Assembly: GCA_021014325.1 (NCBI GenBank)
Contig: CM037459.1
Location: 18,440,501 to 18,504,500, forward strand
Source: Plazaster borealis
Lineage: Eukaryota > Echinodermata > Asteroidea > Forcipulatida > Labidiasteridae
Direction: 5' to 3'
DNA length: 64,000 nt
The translations under genes and the position numbers were made by a program. This document shows, piece by piece, positions 44,910-54,819 of the stretch. The notes beneath the pieces are model-generated. The model had not been told where the DNA came from, did no database searches, and worked only from the letters and a program-made list of their open reading frames with translations. Position 1 is the first letter of the stretch. Every line of letters begins with the position of its first letter.

Positions 44910-45229
44910 AATAACTGAACACACACATGAGAATATTATCTGATATTTAGATTCAATCAACTACATATTTTTATCTGAAAATTGGCAGTCTACACCAGAT
45001 GCATTGAACAGTTATTGAATCAGTTATTGAATCAATTAGAACTTGGAATCTTGTGGGAATCGAAAGTGACATTCAGATGATTACACTAAGATTGTCTTGC
45101 TCTATGGAAGAGGAGTGGTATAAACTGCCAAATTAAGCACCATTGACTGTGTTCAGTAATTGTATAAGAGACCATTCCATGTATTGTCAAGGTTGGTGTC
45201 TTGTCTGGGACATGATGGGGCTTCTTGAA
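44910..45229. other. Spacer
   Basis: Nothing recognised. Confidence 0.4.
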
Positions 45230-45454
45230 GGCACGCCATTTTGTTTATAGAGCCAAATTTTCGACTACTCAAAATGGCGGAATGTGTTAGTTCGCAAAGT
45301 AAAATGAAAACCGCGCAATTTCGAGGCATATTTGTGTGGATCATTGTATTCTACATTTAAAACATCTTTCTAACCATAATGCATTTTATAACAAACGGTT
45401 ACAAACGTTTTTCATGGACCAACTCGCCCGATCCAAGGCAGCGTGTTCCTTTAA
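45230..45454. mobile_element. TTAA element, GGCACATTGCCTTCGG family, left end truncated
   Basis: Inner words CAAAATGGCGGAATGTGTTA, GTTCGCAAAGTAAAATGAAA and AATTTCGAGGCATATTTGTG match 15370-15445. The right end CAAGGCAGCGTGTTCCTT with TTAA is at 45451-45454. Confidence 0.8.
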
Positions 45455-45493
45455 TATCAATCCGGCGTCTTTCGGATGTTATATAAAACTGCA

Positions 45494-45616
45494 GGGCCCA
45501 ATTTCATGGCTCTGTTTATTGCTGAATTCTGCGCGGACAGCCCATATAGAATCACGCGCTTTCCAGGGTGCTGTAAGCGAATAATTCTGTGGTAAGCAGA
45601 GCCATGAAGTGGGCCC
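45494..45616. mobile_element. GGGCCC / GCAGAATT foldback element, complete
   Basis: GGGCCCAATTTCATGGCTCT pairs with AGAGCCATGAAGTGGGCCC. Inner CTGAATTCTGCGC is mirrored by GCGAATAATTCTG. 123 bp. It abuts the next element with one base between. Confidence 0.9.
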
Positions 45617-45617
45617 A

Positions 45618-46127
45618 GGGCTCGATTTCACAAAGCACTATTAAAGGCATCGTACACGTTTGGTAATTGTCAAAGACCAGTGTTCTCATTTGGTGTATCC
45701 CAACATATGCATAAAATAACAAGCCTGTGAAAATTTGGGCTCAATTCGTCATCGAAGTTGCAAGAAAATGATGAAAGAAAAAAACACCCTTGTTGTACAA
45801 ATGTGTGTGCTTTCAGATAGGAATAAAAACTTCTTGCAAGAAGTTTTTGTTATTTTAGTGAGAAATTACCTCTTTCTCAAAAACTACGTTACTTCAGAGG
45901 GAGTCGTTTCTCACAATCAACAGCTCCTCTGTTGCTCGTTACCAAGTCAGTTTTTATGCTAATATATATTTTGAGTAATTACCAAACGTGTACGATGCCT
46001 TTAAGATTAATCTTATGATGAACTGTCAGTATCGCCATAGTGATTTGTATTGTGACACCACACTTTTGCTTACTAATTCAGATTGATACACAGTTTAGAC
46101 CAATCTTAGCTCTTTGTGAAATCGGTG
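45618..46127. mobile_element. GGGCTCGATTTCACAAAG element split by a TTAA insertion
   Basis: Left part 45618-45644 (GGGCTCGATTTCACAAAGCA) and right part 46001-46127 (ending TTTGTGAAATCGGTG) join to match the uninterrupted copies at 56948-57088 and 61776-61911. The TTAA target is present at both ends of the insertion. Confidence 0.9.
45641..46004 (+). mobile_element. TTAA hairpin element, copy G, inside another element
   Basis: TTAA at 45641-45644 and 46001-46004; ends AAGGCATCGTACACGTTTGG and CCAAACGTGTACGATGCCTT. The centre at 45832-45861 is palindromic with one mismatch. The host element on either side confirms the insertion boundaries and the TTAA duplication. Confidence 0.95.
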
Positions 46128-46262
46128 TGTGAATACAACACCCAGGACATACCGCGAAAAAGAAGGGTCTTGTTTCTGGATTGGCTATATGCGCCTTCTC
46201 TGAGTTTGGAGTATAGTTTTAATGCACATTTGAACATATTCATAAAGAATTTGCAAATAAAT

Positions 46263-46294
<32 letters not shown>

Positions 46295-46836
46295 AGTCGC
46301 TGTTACCCTTGACCAAATCACAACCCTAAACCCCTCCCAACTTTATTTTATTTTAGTTTAAAAATGAATGATGTTTCATATCGCTGTGTGAAAAAGTTTC
46401 CCTTTAGTTCATGAATAATTTCGTTTTGCCTTTTACATCCAATACACAAAAGTACTTGGACGGTTCGAGGTCACTGACCCCGGCCTTTCAAATCCCTAGG
46501 CGATGACACGACGTCATCGAGGCCATCCTAAAACTGTTATACCTCGCTTTTTTGATTAATTCATGAATTATTTTGTTCAATAAAAAATAACAAAAACACG
46601 TGTTACTTTGTTGACAGATTTCATCGAGAGTGAATTTCCACTGTTTGGCCCTTCAGGCGACGCACTGTCTCAAATTTCACTTCGTTTGTAAAAACTTGTC
46701 GTAAAACTTGACAAAATACTCTACTCGCAGTAGAGATTTTGACACGAAATACCAGGAGAAAATTCCATACTATTAAACATTAATGGCCTTGCATGTGATG
46801 ATCCCATAAATTCAAAATAAGTGTAATTTGTTTCAG
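46128..46836. other. Spacer with a (TTTA)n tract
   Basis: 46257-46292 is (TTTA)n, about nine units. No gene. Confidence 0.5.
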
Positions 46837-47212
46837 TTAAAGGCAGGTTATACTTTAGGTAATTGTCAAAGACCAGTATCCTTAATTGGTGTATCCCGAC
46901 ATTTATAAGATAACAAACCTGTGAAAATTTGGGCTCAATTGGTCATCAAAGTTAAAAGAAAATAATGAATGAAAAAAAACACCCTTGTTGCATAGAATTG
47001 TGTGCTTTCATATGCCTGAGAAACCTGAAGCCTTTCTCAGAATCAATTTTGTGGGTGGAAAATTACCCATTTCTCTAAAACTACATTACTTCATAGGGGC
47101 CGTTTCTAACATTACATTATTGTATCAATAGCTCGCCAGTGCTCTTTACCAAGTAAGTTTTTAATGGTCAATAACTTGTGGAGTAAATAACAAAAGTACA
47201 CTCTGCCTTTAA
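46837..47212 (+). mobile_element. TTAA hairpin element, copy H
   Basis: TTAA at both ends; left AAGGCAGGTTATACTTTAGG, right AAAAGTACACTCTGCCTT. The body contains GTCAAAGACCAGTATCC and GGCTCAATTGGTCATCAAAG. The central hairpin at 47016-47040 is yet another sequence (CTGAGAAA / TTTCTCAG). Its right TTAA is also the left TTAA of copy I. Confidence 0.85.
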
Positions 47213-47598
47213 AGGCATCGTATACGTTTGGTAATGACTCTGAACATTTATGGCAATAAAAACTTGGTAAGAAGTAAAGCAGCTTTGGATAATATAATGC
47301 ATTTTGAGAGACGTTTTACTTCGAAGGACTGTGGTTCTGAAAAAATATATCACTTTTTATCCCCCAAATATTTTGAATATTGAGAAGCGTTACGGTAACG
47401 CTTCTCATGAGAGTGTGTATTCCAATGCAGATTATTCTTCCCGCGTGGACATAACCGCTCCAGATTTTCGGCAATATCTCAAAAACGCTACCACCTTTTG
47501 AAATGAAATTTTCACATACGGTTAGTTTTTTGGTATATATCTACAACTATATAGGATTGAAACAAACAATATGCACCAAACGTGAACAATGCCTTTAA
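47209..47598 (-). mobile_element. TTAA hairpin element, copy I
   Basis: Ends AAGGCATCGTATACGTTTGG and CCAAACGTGAACAATGCCTT with TTAA flanks. The central hairpin at 47381-47407 has 13-bp arms TGAGAAGCGTTAC / GTAACGCTTCTCA. The body has the CCGCTCCAGATTTTCGGC segment. Confidence 0.9.
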
Positions 47599-47872
47599 GA
47601 CCGCACTATATTTTTAGCGACAAAGTTTGGGAGACGAACCGATTTTGTTAACGGAATTTTCATCTGAATTTGTCTTTGGTGTAAAGTTGATTGTGACGTG
47701 AAATATTCCCGTCTGCGATGCTGTCATCCCATCGGAAGTGTCTAGAAATCCGATCTGTGTTGTTACATTGCAAGAAACAGCCAACATTCTCAATTGTGCA
47801 TACACACAGCACGTTTTTAATGATGGGTTCCAAGGTCAAAGGTCAGTTTTTTGATGGGCTCATTTTCCAACA
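47599..47872. other. Spacer
   Basis: Nothing recognised. Confidence 0.4.
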
Positions 47873-48386
47873 GGTTATTGAGTCCTTATGAACAAGTCTC
47901 TAATCTCACGTTAAAATGGTGTAAAATGCCACCGTGTTCCCCAACCAATTCAAGTGCAATTTTTGTCAAAATCCAAAAACTTTGATGACATCACACTTCA
48001 AGTAAAGTCTGCACATACATTTTTGTGCAGAGCATTTTCAGTTCATTCCTGAATTTTGATGATATTCAATCAAAACGCGTTGAATTTCAGGTTTTGACAT
48101 GCGCAAAAAATCCCATTTGGAATGTAGGCCCTATGTTTTAAAATTAGTCCGATGAACGTCATGTTTCAAATTTCCCTCTGAAAGAGTATCAAATAAAACG
48201 ATATTTTGCACCATTTTAAAGTGAGGTTAGAGACTTACATTATTGTCTCCACTTTCATGAGGACTTTATCTATTGAGATGACGTCATGTTTCAAATTTCC
48301 CTCTGAAAGAGTATCAAATAAAACGATATTCTACACCATTTTAATGTGAGGTTAGAGACTTATATTTTGTCTCCACTTTCATGAGT
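47873..48386. repeat. Inverted repeat with one arm duplicated in tandem
   Basis: The left arm (GAGTCCTTATGAACAAGTCT, then CACGTTAAAATGGTGTAAAA, 47880-47930) is inverse to 48205-48270. That right arm occurs twice: 48156-48262 and 48281-48386 share ACGTCATGTTTCAAATTTCC, AGAGTATCAAATAAAACGAT and GTCTCCACTTTCATGAG with about 95% identity by eye. Confidence 0.8.
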
Positions 48387-48885
48387 ATTGAAAAGATTGA
48401 TGCATTTCAAAACTCAATTTGACCTTGCATGGAGCCCCTCTGTATAAGGACTTTAAACTGCAACTGTTAGTTTCAGTAAAGTTTCTTAGTAACAAAAAAG
48501 GGTTTGGTAACATAGTTGTAAACAACATTTCCTTGAAACAAGTCAAGTTCAACTGATAAACCTTTCCAAAGACCGATCTTGTATCAATTATTTTACACAA
48601 AATTTTAACAAAACCCACATCTGTCCATCATTTATACTGCCAATTAAAACAAGGAAAATCGCAGGTGTGTGTCTGCCTGATGGCAAAGAGGGCTGATTAT
48701 GCATGGCGTCCTTCCGATGGGCATTAGGGACGCTTGATAGTGTATCATATTGCGTGTGACCACTATAGTTGGGGCTTGAGTAGGTATAGTGTTTTATTAT
48801 TCATATGTTGTAATAGATGGTGGGTTTATTCGGAAAACGTGAGTGAGACACACTCGAGAAAAGCACTAAAATTATGATAATGTGC
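48387..48885. other. Spacer
   Basis: Nothing recognised. Confidence 0.4.
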
Positions 48886-49271
48886 TTAAAGGGATTGTAT
48901 ACATTTGGTAATTGGAACCGACTGATTTCTTTCAATCGTTATAGTTCTAGATATATACCATAAAACTAACCAGTGAAAATTTCATTTCAAAAGGTGGTAG
49001 CGTCTTTGAGATATTGCCAAAAATCTGGAGCGGTTATGTCCACGCAGGAAGAATAATCTGCAATTGGAATACACAATCAGAGAAGCGTTACTGTCAGTAA
49101 CGCTTCTCAGATTCAAATTTTTGGGATAAAAAGTGGAGTCTTTTTTCCATAAACGCAGTATAGGCATACTTCTAAGTGAAAAGTTTCTCAAAATGCATTA
49201 TACTACCCAAAGCTGCTGTACTTCTTACCAAGTAAAGAATCATTACCAAACGTATATTATAGACCCTTTAA
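48886..49271 (+). mobile_element. TTAA hairpin element, copy K
   Basis: TTAA at 48886-48889 and 49268-49271. The body is copy I in reverse (GCCAAAAATCTGGAGCGGTT). The central hairpin at 49080-49108 has arms GAGAAGCGTTACT / AGTAACGCTTCTC, related to copy I with one extra base pair-like change at the loop. Confidence 0.9.
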
Positions 49272-50646
49272 AAGGATCATGATGGTGTGTGGTTACTATT
49301 AGTGGATTGCAACAGTGAATAGCAACACATGCAAATCAAGAGGCGATTGTGGGGCTTCCGGTGTACACAAACGCAGTGTAAAGTCCTAAGGGCACTCGGT
49401 AGGATCGACTGAAGCGCGTATCGTGAGAACAGGCCTACCGACGGATCTGTCTGGGTGACGGTACAGAGTTAACTGCCCGATCCAGGTCAGCGAGTCGACA
49501 ATATTTGTCACAGCGATGATGATCGTACGTCAAATTTAGAAAAACAAATAAATAAATAAATAAATAATCAGATGAAATAATGAACATGAACTACTTAAAA
49601 TATTATCCCATCTTCTGTTTTGTGTTTGCTTTCATATAAATATACTACTTTCATTTGCTTGAACAATAAGAAGCTATTCCACTGTTATTATTATTAAACA
49701 AATACTCATTATCTAGAGCTATTGGCAATAACACCATCTACATATCTCTCTGGAGTTGGTTGGCTCATCGTTGATAATAACTAATCTTTGACGTGTACAA
49801 TTCCCCCAAATGCTTGATCATATCGTTGCAGTATACAATTACATAATTATGATATGTTATTATGGTGCCCTTCATTCATAATAATAAAGTCACATTGGGA
49901 TTAACCACGACAGGGTTCTCCAGACTACTGGTTATTGTGGTTATGTGATACTCACTGGCCTCGCGGTGTGTGCTCACTAGGCGTATCGTTTCAGATGATA
50001 CCCAAGCCAGCTGTGCTCCACAGACTTACCAGTACAGACTTACCAGTATCTTAACGACAAAGTACGCTATCAAGAAAACTGCTAGTAACACTTGCTTTGA
50101 AAGCTCACTGGTTATAAACGTCACCCCACCCACCACCAAACATTAATCACGCCACAGTGCTGAGAGAACACCCCATCTAAAGAATTTATCAATATTGCCG
50201 TTTGCGATTAAAAACAACAATTTTTATGAAATACGTATGACTTGTTAAAATTTAGCATTGAAACAAAATTAAAACTTGGGGCGAGAATGCTTATTTTTAA
50301 GAGACCCCATCTGACAATCAAGCCCGAATTTGTGCGACCATTACATAAGTTTAATGATGACATGAACGTTGGGCAACATTCTTAGTTATTTACAAGTATA
50401 CCCAGAAACGGAGGTAAAGTCTTATTCTCGGGTTTTCTTTGTTGACTTTACTTCATATATTATTTCAAGGCAATATATATTTTACTTCCAAACAACATGA
50501 TATCATTTGTATAGCCATAAACTACGTTAAACTAAAGTATTTGAAGAAACATAATCACGAACACGGAAAACTCAATGGTTTGGACCAACTTGGTCTCGGA
50601 AGTTTGAACACGCGTGAGACTTGCACAGGCTATAGCGTCTTGCACA
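49272..50646. other. Spacer
   Basis: (AAAT)n at 49541-49566. No gene. Confidence 0.4.
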
Positions 50647-50845
50647 GGGCCAAATTTCATAGAGCTGCTTAAGCAGAAAATATTGCTTAACATTATTCTA
50701 CTAAGCAAAACTAAGCAGGATACCAGTTACATTTTGTACACGTAGAATGGTATTTTAGCTGGTTACCTGATTCTGGTAAGCATATTTTTTGTTGTGGCGG
50801 CTTAGCAACTTGTTACGCTTAAGCAGCTCTATGAAATTAAACCCA
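50647..50845. mobile_element. GGGCCA-CATAGAGCTGCTTAAG foldback element
   Basis: Left GGGCCAAATTTCATAGAGCT and right AGCAGCTCTATGAAATTAAAC are inverse. Related to 131-350, with a different interior. Confidence 0.85.
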
Positions 50846-51234
50846 GGATGTGAAGAATAGTCAGTATTTTCAAGAGACAGACAAGTGTAGTTATATAATA
50901 ATATAGTAAATTCTTGCTATCATTATTGGTATCATTGTTAGTTTGTTCAACAAAGCTCGCCTTTAAGGTTTAACGGTGATTGGTGAGATATCAAGTGGCA
51001 GTAATAGAACTATAATAATTGAGTAATACAACATCGATCGTTTACATGCCCAGTAGGCTCATAGCTACTTGATTTAGTTCACTTTGCAGGCATATTATCC
51101 GCATCCATTGCCAGATGTACAGGATATCATAATTTTTAGTAACAATGATAAACAGCTCTTTTTGTTTGTTTTGCCCCCCCCCCCTTTTTGTTAGTGCACA
51201 ACATTGGTAAGAGTGAAAATAAAAATATCCACAG
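50846..51234. other. Spacer with a C-run
   Basis: A 12-C run at about 51174-51184. No gene. Confidence 0.4.
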
Positions 51235-51413
51235 CAGTGGCGTAACTGATTATAATTTAAAGAAATTCGGGGGGGGTTATAATTTTTAATGTATCGAACC
51301 ATTCCTTATTCCTTATTTTCGATCTCATTTTTTTTTTGGGGGGGGGCAAGGGTTCTGAGCGGGGGGGGACGACTCCCGCCCGGTGCCCCCCCCCCAATCT
51401 GTTTACGCCACTG
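51235..51413. mobile_element. hAT-like MITE (CAGTGGCGTA ends)
   Basis: CAGTGGCGTA at 51235-51244 and TACGCCACTG at 51404-51413 are exact inverse ends. The flanking octamers ATCCACAG and GTTCACAG match at six positions, fitting the 8-bp target duplication of hAT elements. The interior is rich in G and C runs. Confidence 0.75.
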
Positions 51414-52297
51414 GTTCACAGATTTGCACATAACTTACATAGAATAAAGATGGTCATGGTGGAAAACTTCCCTTAGTGAAATAGTATTGCTTGAAATGCT
51501 ATACTTTATGAAAAGTGTAAAACACTATTTTTGATACTGCTAGTCCAAAACTTGATGTTTGAAAACAGTGTAAACATATATGTAAGGTTTTTTTTTCACT
51601 ATTTCTCTTGATTCCGATGACCGAGTTAAAGAGGTATAATATTGGGTCACATAAAGCGTGGAAACTGGTCTTTAACAATAATTACCAATGTTGTGCGCGC
51701 GCTTTTAAAGAGTGGTGCCCACGTTCGTATATAAACGGGTATATGTTGTTCTTGAAAACAGCCATATAGCGTAAAATGTGTTTAAAACAATGCTCGCGTT
51801 TTGGTGAAACCGTGTAACATTAATGAGTTTAACGCAACTAATAAAAGGCGCATGCTTATTTCTCTTTTCAACGGCTGTTTCCACAACTTTCTTGGAGGTG
51901 ACATTGTCACACATGGGAACATTGGCACGGATAACATTTTTATTAGTTACGTTATCGGATTTACTTTTAAATTTGTAAAGTTAGTTCGCCATAAATCATC
52001 CATCAAATTATTTGCAGTCATTAAGGACAATGCTTGCACATTTTGACAGCCATTTCTTGTGAAATAATATACAGACGGCATTCGACCTTGGAACACCCGT
52101 CGGGAACAGCCGTCGGTCAAGAAACTATTTGCATGAAAGGGCATCGGTGATAATTATGGTGAATGAGTGCACATTGGGTTTTTTAATAACTTGTATGATG
52201 AAGCTTGAAGAATAAATTGATAAGCCAGATGTTTATACGTTAAAGACAAAGTAGGCCTACAGGTAATTCGAAAAACAAATAATATTAGTACCAATCT
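51414..52297. other. Spacer with an old TTAA-type fragment
   Basis: 51656-51711 (GGAAACTGGTCTTTAACAAT, ATTACCAATGTTG) resembles the right end of a TTAA hairpin element. No gene. Confidence 0.4.
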
Positions 52298-52428
52298 GGG
52301 CCCAGTTTCATGGCTCTGCTGACCGTGGAATTCTGCGCTTACGCCCAGCTGCGACCCATAGAAATACACACGTTACAATGCTCGTAAGCGCAGAATTATT
52401 TGGTAAGCAGTGCCATGAAATTGGGCCC
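52298..52428. mobile_element. GGGCCC / GCAGAATT foldback element, complete
   Basis: GGGCCCAGTTTCATGGCTCT pairs with AGTGCCATGAAATTGGGCCC; inner GGAATTCTGCGCTTACG pairs with CGTAAGCGCAGAATT. Confidence 0.9.
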
Positions 52429-52573
52429 TGATATAGCGTACCAATCCTCCAGAGATGATCATCGCAATTTCAAAAATACTTTCAAAATCGAAAAAACAGA
52501 TAGCAATCGAAGAGCCCCTGAAACACCATAGCTTATTTTAATTGATGCTAGCGAAATAAGTGTAATGTGCGTA

Positions 52574-52712
52574 CACTTTCAAAACTACCGGGTCAGAACA
52601 TTGACCCGAAGTCCAAGGTCACATGACTCCGGGTCAATAGACCCAGAAATGGGTCAGGCCCCCTGGGACCCGGCATCCGAGTTAATATTCTGACATAGGA
52701 GTTTTTAGAGTG
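52574..52712. mobile_element. GGGTCA-rich MITE
   Basis: Left CACTTTCAAAACTACCGGGT and right GACATAGGAGTTTTTAGAGTG are inverse-like. AGGCCCCCTGGGACCCGG is shared with 31060-31239. Confidence 0.8.
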
Positions 52713-52983
52713 ATGATTGTCCACTAAATATTTGACAACACATAAATTGATCTACGTTGTTTACAAAACGGGACCACAATATATATATTTTTTTAATAAA
52801 GGCTGATGTGTCGTCGTCTTTTTATATTAAAAACTGCAGGTTGGAAAAGGAACTTACTCTTCCAAAAACCAATACAATATAGTTTCAATATTAATGCTGT
52901 CCGTGATGGGTTCGGTGATAAACGGAAAAAGTAATGGGGGTTTCTTTTGCATCTGATTTTTTTGAAAAGTCAAATTTGATCTT

Positions 52984-53094
52984 AGGCCGTATCCGAATTG
53001 GCGACTACGGCTACGGCTACGACTGTAACTAGGGGTGTTGCTAGCGGCGATCAAGCCGTAGCCTCAGCCTTAACCGCCAATTTGGACACGGCCT
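52984..53094. mobile_element. TACGGC-rich TIR element, copy 1
   Basis: AGGCCGTATCCGAATTGGCG pairs with CGCCAATTTGGACACGGCCT (one or two mismatches). The interior is CTACGGCTACGGCTACG. See also 59471-59609. Confidence 0.85.
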
Positions 53095-53099
53095 TTTTA

Positions 53100-53310
53100 T
53101 AATCTCGTCAAAATTGTCCCTAGTTTTGTCAGTCTACTGTTTACTGTTGTAGTATAATGTTCTGTTCTCATTTTTGTTTTACTGTTGTAAAAAATCCACC
53201 AAAAGCCCAGCTTTTTGGGATTCTGCCTCCTCTGTAATTTGTTTAGTAAGGTATTATACTATTTGTTTGTAGTGGAAATAATGTTACATTGAATTGAATT
53301 GAATTGAATC
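53100..53310 (+). mobile_element. Possible LINE 3' UTR with (AATTG)n tail
   Basis: A unique 190-bp stretch ends in four GAATT units at 53290-53310, the tail style of RTE/CR1 LINEs. No coding part remains, so the assignment is tentative. Confidence 0.4.
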
Positions 53311-53562
53311 TTGTTTCGCAAGATGGCATAACGAAACAAACACTGTAAGTTTCCCGAATATCAGATCATCTTTATACATCTCCATCACTTACTTTACTCG
53401 TGACCAGTGATTTTCCTTCGGAAGATTAATTTTAATCTGCTTTTCACTCACTGAGTTTAACGTTAAAATTTCATAAAATGTTCAAACTGCAGCACAACCA
53501 CATGAGCAGATCCAAGTGAAAATGCTAATGCAGCTTAAAGCTTGAGTGAGCCGTGGTGCATA

Positions 53563-53605
53563 ATGCAAATGAGCTTTGTAATAAGGGGCGGGGAGCCTTT
53601 AAAAG
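53563..53605 (+). promoter_or_regulatory. Candidate core promoter of LRR gene 2
   Basis: Three motifs lie in order within 43 bp: octamer ATGCAAAT (53563-53570), GC box GGGGCGGGG (53585-53593) and a TATA-like TTTAAAAG (53598-53605). Transcription would start near 53630, giving a 5' leader of about 1.2 kb before the ATG at 54820. Confidence 0.5.
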
Positions 53606-54819
53606 AGGGCCAAGAAAGCATAAAGATATTAGGGGAAACGCAGTTGTGGAGTACAGAGCTGCTCTGACTGATTAATGAGTTTGTGGTAATAGGTTGGGAT
53701 CAAGGTTAGAGGAAAATGAAAACGACATAACACATGATTCACCACAGGGAGAAATGCTGCTGCTGCTTAGCGATGCGTTAAGGTTAATATACACCGTGTA
53801 GTCTCCCCTCAAGCCAAATGCCTCTAGAGTAGCCCGTGTAAATTATTTGGAAGCTCTCTTGCTGATGCTTGTCTTGTATAGTCTTCCCTTGCGTAGAACG
53901 TCGCTTGCTCGGTGCTGGCGGGTATAACACAACGGTGTGTAGTCTCCCTTCAAGAAGAACCTTTTGCGGGCTTATTGCTCTGACTCCCCGGAGTGTCGGT
54001 GACGTTTTATGTCGTGACGTGCTCGAACCCCTCGGCTTCCTCTCACCTTTTTCTTCTCATCAGGCTCGTCTGTACCCACACCTCATACCTTGCGTTTATT
54101 TCTATCTCTCTTTTATTCATGCACCCACAGGAATCCAGGGACGACTGACAGCAAGCTACGGGGACCGCGTTAACGGGCGAAGCAGGCAGCCGTGCGGCGG
54201 ATGGTGGAACGGACGGGGTGATTTGACAAACAACGCCACGGGGTGATTTAACAGTACGACCGACAGAGGACTATAGACTTAGGGCATGGAGGGGCGAACG
54301 ACCCGGGATGCAATCTCCACACGACGTACGGGAGCGTAACGGAGTGGAGAATTTTTCCTCTCGCTGATTAAGTTAACGACCATATTCCTTCGTCAGTTGT
54401 TGTGGACTTGCCGATGACAGTGTTCAACCATTTCATGGACATCGTTATCATGAGTATAAGTGACTGTAAATAGGCGTTTTAATCGAATCACATTATCCTA
54501 GATAGCCTTAATCGACTCCGTTTTGTGGTCTTGCAAATACGTTGTGGCTGAGGAGTCCACAGTGATCGAATAACCGAGTAAATTTACCGATTACTTGTTC
54601 GTCAAACACTACATCCAGTGGCATTTCGTTGGGAGTACCAACCAGCGTGACCCAGACACGGGAATGCACTGGTGGTAATACAATGAGTGCAGTAATGCTA
54701 TGGAGCTACTACATTAAGGTGAGTGGTAGAGATAAACAGAAGAACAGGGAAATTGCTTGCTACTCTATAACTCGTCTGCATGTCAGTATCGCCCCGTGTA
54801 GTTGACGACTAATTTCACT
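53606..54819 (+). other. Probable 5' leader region of LRR gene 2
   Basis: GC-richer than the spacer upstream, with several upstream ATGs, including open frames at 53869-54246 and 54683 onward. No domain is recognised in these. If transcribed as one exon, translation of the receptor would have to bypass the upstream ATGs. Confidence 0.4.
54719..54801 (+). other. Candidate short 5' intron of LRR gene 2
   Basis: AAG|GTGAGT at 54716-54724 is a textbook donor; CCCCGTGTAG at 54792-54801 is a usable acceptor. Removing these 83 bp joins a frame from ATG 54683 (12 codons) in phase 0 to the receptor frame, adding 18 residues before the Met at 54820. Unproven. Confidence 0.35.

Noticed and set aside
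54802..54819. TTG start six codons upstream of the LRR gene 2 ATG
   Set aside because: A TTG start is not expected for an animal nuclear gene, and the ATG at 54820 is directly followed by a good signal peptide.
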